A stretch of 64,000 nt of DNA, taken from NCBI GenBank assembly GCA_938034165.1, contig CALHKP010000038.1, positions 1 to 64,000 of the forward strand. The letters are read 5' to 3'. The position numbers and the translations under genes were made by a program. The notes under the pieces are model-generated. The model was not told where the DNA came from and did no database searches. It saw only the letters and a program-made list of their open reading frames with translations. This document shows, piece by piece, positions 60,742-64,000 of the stretch (the stretch's first letter is position 1; the number at the start of each line of letters is the position of its first letter). Source of the DNA: an uncultured Clostridia bacterium. Its GTDB lineage: Bacteria > Bacillota > Clostridia > Peptostreptococcales > Anaerovoracaceae.

Positions 60742-61311
60742 TTACCTTTTTATGTCGCCGCCTGAAAGGTGAATATCATATACAGCTCTTTCTCCGCCTA
60801 TGAATTTAGGTCTTGTTCTTGCGCATACAACATTTGCTTCGCCTATTTTCTTTGTTGCAATTCTAACAGGCACTGCTACCTTTTTCAGGTGCATGCCTAT
60901 CAAAGTATCTCCGATATCCATACCTGCTGTCGCTTTAATTTCTTCTACAGCAACAGGATGCTTAGCATTCTGATATACAGTCATGGCAAAAGAGCCGCCG
61001 GCATGCATCTGTGGTACAACGTTTACGATTTCTGTACCCGGAAGAAGTGCATCCTTCTCTACGATTACAGCTCTGTTCAAGTGTTCGCAGCACTGCGCAG
61101 CAAGGTAAATTCCACGCTCTGATAAAACAGGGTAAACCGCATCATATACAGCTTTTGCTGCATTGATATCAGAGTCCTTTCCAATATGAGCACCTTTGAT
61201 CTCGCTGGATGAGCAGCCTATGATAAAAATATCACCTTTTTCGATATGTGCTTTTTCCAGTAATTCCAAAACTGCTTCGTGAGCTTCTTTGTAAATGCTT
61301 TCGTATGTCAT
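60742..61311 (-). CDS. TIGR01440/UPF0340 family protein (YwlG-like)
   Basis: The 189-residue protein belongs to the conserved UPF0340 family (Bacillus YwlG). Stretches such as FIIGCSSSEIKGAHIGKDSDI, AAQCCEHLNRAVIVEKD and VVPQMHAGGSFAMTVYQN are typical. The biochemical role is not established. The start at 61311 has GGGGTGA five bases upstream; the GTG at 61320 lies in that site. It follows ahcY by 11 bases and ends the glmS-ahcY side. Confidence 0.9.
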   Translation of the reverse strand: MTYESIYKEAHEAVLELLEKAHIEKGDIFIIGCSSSEIKGAHIGKDSDINAAKAVYDAVYPVLSERGIYLAAQCCEHLNRAVIVEKDALLPGTEIVNVVPQMHAGGSFAMTVYQNAKHPVAVEEIKATAGMDIGDTLIGMHLKKVAVPVRIATKKIGEANVVCARTRPKFIGGERAVYDIHLSGGDIKR

Positions 61312-61322
61312 ATAAATCACCC

Positions 61323-62579
61323 CTATTCTGACAAATCCCAGCTGTTTAAATATTTTTTCTGTTCATCAGTAAGCTCGTCAATTTCGATTCCCCATGCAGC
61401 AAGTTTTCTTCTTGCTATCAAGTCATCTATATTTTCGCTTACATCGATTACATGCTTATCAAGCTTTTCGTGATTTTCTTTTATGTAAAGTGCTGAAAGG
61501 AACTGAACAGCAAAGCTCAAATCCATGATTTCTGCAGGATGTCCGTCTGCTGCAGCAATATTAACCAGCTTTCCTTCACCTATAACATTTACAACTTTTC
61601 CGTTTTCTAATGTATATGCTATAATATTTGCTCTTGCTTCAGCCTTGTCTTTGCATTTTGCCTCAAGGTCAGCCATATCAATTTCGCAGTTGAAATGTCC
61701 TGCATTTGCAAGAATTGCTTGGTCTTTCATTGTCAGCATATGCTCTACAGTTATAGTTTTGCAACAGCCTGTAGCACTTACGAAAATATCTCCTAAAGGA
61801 GCCGCATCCTTCATTGGCATAACCTGATATCCATCCATTTTTGCTTCAATCGCTTTGATTGGATTTACTTCTGTTACGATGACATTTGCTCCCATAGCAG
61901 CAGCTCTCATTGCGATTCCTCGTCCGCACCAGCCATAGCCCACTACGACTACTGTTTTAGCAGCAACTATAAGGTTAGTATTTCTCATAATGCTGTCCCA
62001 TGTAGACTGACCTGTTCCGTATCTGTTATCAAAGAGATGTTTGCAGTCTGCATCATTTACAGCTACCATAGGAAATTTCAGAATTCCCTGCTTGTCCATA
62101 GCCTTAAGTCTGATTACACCTGTAGTTGTTTCTTCACAGCCACCAATTACTTCTTCTCCGAGATCAGGTCTCTTTGTGTGAATCATAGTAACCAGGTCTG
62201 CACCATCGTCAATAATAATATTAGGCTTATGTTCAAGACACATTTCTATATGTCTGTAGTATTCTTCATATGTAGCTCCGTGATATGCATATACCTTAAG
62301 TCCGTCGTCTACAAGAGCAGCTGCAACGTCATCTTGAGTTGAAAGTGAATTGCTTCCTGTGATGGCCATATCAGCACCTGCTGCAGCAAGAACTTTGCAC
62401 AGATAAGCTGTCTTTGCTTCTAAATGAACAGAAAGGGAAATTTTCATTCCGGCAAAAGGTTTAGTCTTTGAATACTCTTCCTCTATTCCTCTTAGAAGAG
62501 GCATATTGTTTTTTACCCACTGAATCTTGTTATGTCCTGATTTTGCAAGGGATAAGTCTCTTATTTCGTAATCTTTCAT
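61323..62579 (-). CDS. ahcY: Adenosylhomocysteinase (S-adenosylhomocysteine hydrolase)
   Basis: The enzyme splits S-adenosylhomocysteine to homocysteine and adenosine using bound NAD. The 418-residue protein has the NAD fold VVVVGYGWCGRGIAMRAAAMGANVIVTEVNP, the early SLSVHLEAKTAYL and SNSLSTQDDVAAAL, and the substrate region NADCKHLFDNRYGTGQSTWD. The start at 62579 has GGAGG four bases upstream; an in-frame extension to 62633 has none. It lies downstream of glmS. Many Firmicutes instead use the Pfs/LuxS route. Confidence 0.95.
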   Translation of the reverse strand: MKDYEIRDLSLAKSGHNKIQWVKNNMPLLRGIEEEYSKTKPFAGMKISLSVHLEAKTAYLCKVLAAAGADMAITGSNSLSTQDDVAAALVDDGLKVYAYHGATYEEYYRHIEMCLEHKPNIIIDDGADLVTMIHTKRPDLGEEVIGGCEETTTGVIRLKAMDKQGILKFPMVAVNDADCKHLFDNRYGTGQSTWDSIMRNTNLIVAAKTVVVVGYGWCGRGIAMRAAAMGANVIVTEVNPIKAIEAKMDGYQVMPMKDAAPLGDIFVSATGCCKTITVEHMLTMKDQAILANAGHFNCEIDMADLEAKCKDKAEARANIIAYTLENGKVVNVIGEGKLVNIAAADGHPAEIMDLSFAVQFLSALYIKENHEKLDKHVIDVSENIDDLIARRKLAAWGIEIDELTDEQKKYLNSWDLSE

Positions 62580-62599
62580 AAATCCTCCATCATAGTGAA

Positions 62600-62624
62600 T
62601 GCAGCAACCGAAACGATTGCTGCA
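62600..62624 (-). repeat. Stem-loop between glmS and ahcY
   Basis: TGCAGCAA and TTGCTGCA form a perfect eight-base stem with a nine-base loop. No T run follows on the minus strand, so it is not a classical terminator. Confidence 0.55.
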
Positions 62625-62649
62625 TATATACACCTTTATAAGTATTTTC

Positions 62650-64000
62650 TTATTCTACAGTAACGCTCTTTGCAAGGTTCCTTGGTTTGTCGATAGCTTC
62701 GCCTTTTTCTTTTGCAACATAATATGCAAACAGCTGAAGCGGAACTACAGAAAGAAGTGGTGAAACTTCATCAGCACATTCAGGAATATAGAATGTTTCT
62801 GTGCTTTCTGCTTCTATCTTGGTTCTGCCTTCTTTTGCAATTGATACAACATGTGCAAGTCTTGCCTTGACTTCTACGATGTTTGAATACATCTTGTCAA
62901 ACAGGAAGTCCTGAGTTGCAAGTGCAATAACAATTGTATCAGGTTCCATAAGAGCGATTGTACCATGTTTCAGCTCACCTGCCGCGATAGCAAATGAGTT
63001 AATATATGAGATTTCCTTAAGTTTAAGTGAGCCTTCGTATGCAACAGCTGAATCGATTCCTCTACCGATGAAGAATACCTGAGTTCTGTTATACAGATGC
63101 TTTGCAAGATGTTCCAGTTCAGGAGCCTTTGCTAAAACTTTTTCTACTTTTTCAGGCATAGCCTTAAGTTCATCGATTATACAATTGTAATATTCTTCTG
63201 TTACTGTTCCTCTCAAATCAGCAAGGTAAAGAGCAATCAGATACATGCATACCAACTGAGTAGTATATGCCTTTGTTGAAGCTACTGCAATTTCAGGTCC
63301 TGCCCATGTGTAGAACACGTCGTCGGATTCTCTTGCAACCGAGCTTCCTACAACATTTACAACTGAAAGAATTCTTGCGCCCTTTGATTTCGCTTCTCTC
63401 AGAGCAGCAAGTGTATCTAATGTTTCACCTGACTGGCTGATTGCGATAAACAAAGTGTGCTCATCGATAAACGGATCTCTGTATCTGAATTCTGAGGCAA
63501 CATCCACTTCAACAGGAATTCTTGCCATCTTTTCGATAGCATATTTTCCTACAAGACCTGCATGGTAAGCTGTTCCACATGCCACGATGTAAATCTTGTT
63601 GTAGTGTTCAAGGTCTTCTGCAGTTAATGAAATTCCATCAAGCTTAACTTTTCCGTTTTCGTCAAGTCTTCTGAGAAGTGTTTCGCTGATTGCTTTTGGC
63701 TGTTCATGTATTTCCTTAAGCATGAAGTGATCATATCCGCCCTTTTCGGCGTCCTCAAGGCTCCATTCAATTTTCATCAACTCGTGCTTAACTTCCTGTC
63801 TATCCTTGTTGAATATTTTAACCTCATCAGGCGTACAGATGAGCATTTCGTCATTTTCGATAAGATATATATCGTTGATATATTTCAAAAGAGCCGGAAT
63901 ATCTGAAGCGATAAAGCTACAACCCTTTCCTACCCCTGCGATAAGAGGAGCATCTTTTCTGTATGCAACTATTTTGTCAGGTGTATCAGCTGCTATGACT
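62650..64000 (-). CDS. glmS: Glutamine-fructose-6-phosphate aminotransferase (isomerizing), cut at the right edge
   Basis: GlmS makes glucosamine 6-phosphate for peptidoglycan. The frame is open to the window edge, so about 450 C-terminal residues are present and the N-terminal glutaminase catalytic part lies outside. The two SIS isomerase domains are visible, with CGTAYHAG, ISQSGETLDTLAALREA and STKAYTTQ in the first and GRGIDSAVAYEGSLKLKEISY in the second. It ends with KPRNLAKSVTVE, the family terminus. Whether a glmS ribozyme precedes it cannot be seen. Confidence 0.96.
   Translation of the reverse strand, partial: VIAADTPDKIVAYRKDAPLIAGVGKGCSFIASDIPALLKYINDIYLIENDEMLICTPDEVKIFNKDRQEVKHELMKIEWSLEDAEKGGYDHFMLKEIHEQPKAISETLLRRLDENGKVKLDGISLTAEDLEHYNKIYIVACGTAYHAGLVGKYAIEKMARIPVEVDVASEFRYRDPFIDEHTLFIAISQSGETLDTLAALREAKSKGARILSVVNVVGSSVARESDDVFYTWAGPEIAVASTKAYTTQLVCMYLIALYLADLRGTVTEEYYNCIIDELKAMPEKVEKVLAKAPELEHLAKHLYNRTQVFFIGRGIDSAVAYEGSLKLKEISYINSFAIAAGELKHGTIALMEPDTIVIALATQDFLFDKMYSNIVEVKARLAHVVSIAKEGRTKIEAESTETFYIPECADEVSPLLSVVPLQLFAYYVAKEKGEAIDKPRNLAKSVTVE

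Noticed and set aside
1..64000. tRNA, rRNA, CRISPR arrays, insertion sequences, prophage or attachment sites
   Set aside because: I scanned the intergenic regions and found no cloverleaf, no regularly spaced repeats, no transposase or integrase frame, and no target-site duplications.

Overview
The window reads as a chromosomal, housekeeping-rich segment of a low-GC (about 40 % by eye) anaerobic Gram-positive bacterium of the class Clostridia. The case rests on a PolC-type replicative polymerase, the non-mevalonate isoprenoid genes dxr and ispG, a CIRCE/HrcA-controlled chaperone operon, an isoleucine T-box, [FeFe]-hydrogenase maturases, clostridial Shine-Dalgarno sequences (AGGAGG type) and sigma-A promoters with 17-bp spacers. 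A placement near the Peptostreptococcales/Anaerovoracaceae is only a guess from gene content. I see no insertion sequence, prophage, CRISPR array, tRNA or rRNA gene. Both ends cut genes: a nucleoside-transporter permease on the left and glmS on the right.

Left end to 9.7 kb, all on the minus strand: a BMP-lipoprotein/ATPase/permease nucleoside ABC transporter with a terminator-like hairpin after the lipoprotein gene; a CoA-type NUDIX hydrolase; a small P-loop protein; rlmN; and a eukaryotic-like ileS (IleS2) preceded by an Ile-specific T-box and carrying a GIHH version of the HIGH motif. From 9.8 to 32.2 kb, read in transcription order (right to left), lies the large conserved Firmicutes cluster: pyrH-frr-uppS-cdsA-dxr-rseP-ispG-polC, a gap with a free-standing LytTR protein, then rimP-nusA-rnpM-ylxQ-infB-(EFR1 ferredoxin/flavodoxin)-rbfA-nrnA-truB-ribF, then rpsO and pnp. 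A consensus promoter plus a terminator-like hairpin sits in the rimP-nusA leader. PolC has no exonuclease domain inside its PHP domain, which I consider the most notable observation here.

From 32.3 to 49.8 kb: nudC; a three-gene glycerol-3-phosphate-dehydrogenase-like set (GlpA-like flavoprotein, second FAD oxidoreductase, DUF1667 protein); a two-gene surface-polysaccharide unit (flippase, DegT aminotransferase); a PaaI thioesterase; prmA with an NSS transporter; the heat-shock operon hrcA-grpE-dnaK-dnaJ behind a perfect CIRCE; and glpK, hemW and lepA. Divergent from lepA on the plus strand are rpsT and a MurE-like ligase (murE1), which converges on a second, different murE (murE2) that follows nadE. 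From 56.4 to 60.5 kb the plus strand holds a compact H-cluster assembly operon: TM1266-type regulator, hydE, hydG, hydF. The right end returns to the minus strand with glmS (partial), ahcY and a YwlG-family (UPF0340) gene.

Functionally the window joins translation and RNA metabolism, replication, isoprenoid and envelope precursor synthesis, protein folding and anaerobic hydrogen metabolism. Points I rate highest for follow-up: the exonuclease-less PolC, the GIHH IleS, the nusA leader attenuator, and the pair of dissimilar MurE ligases.
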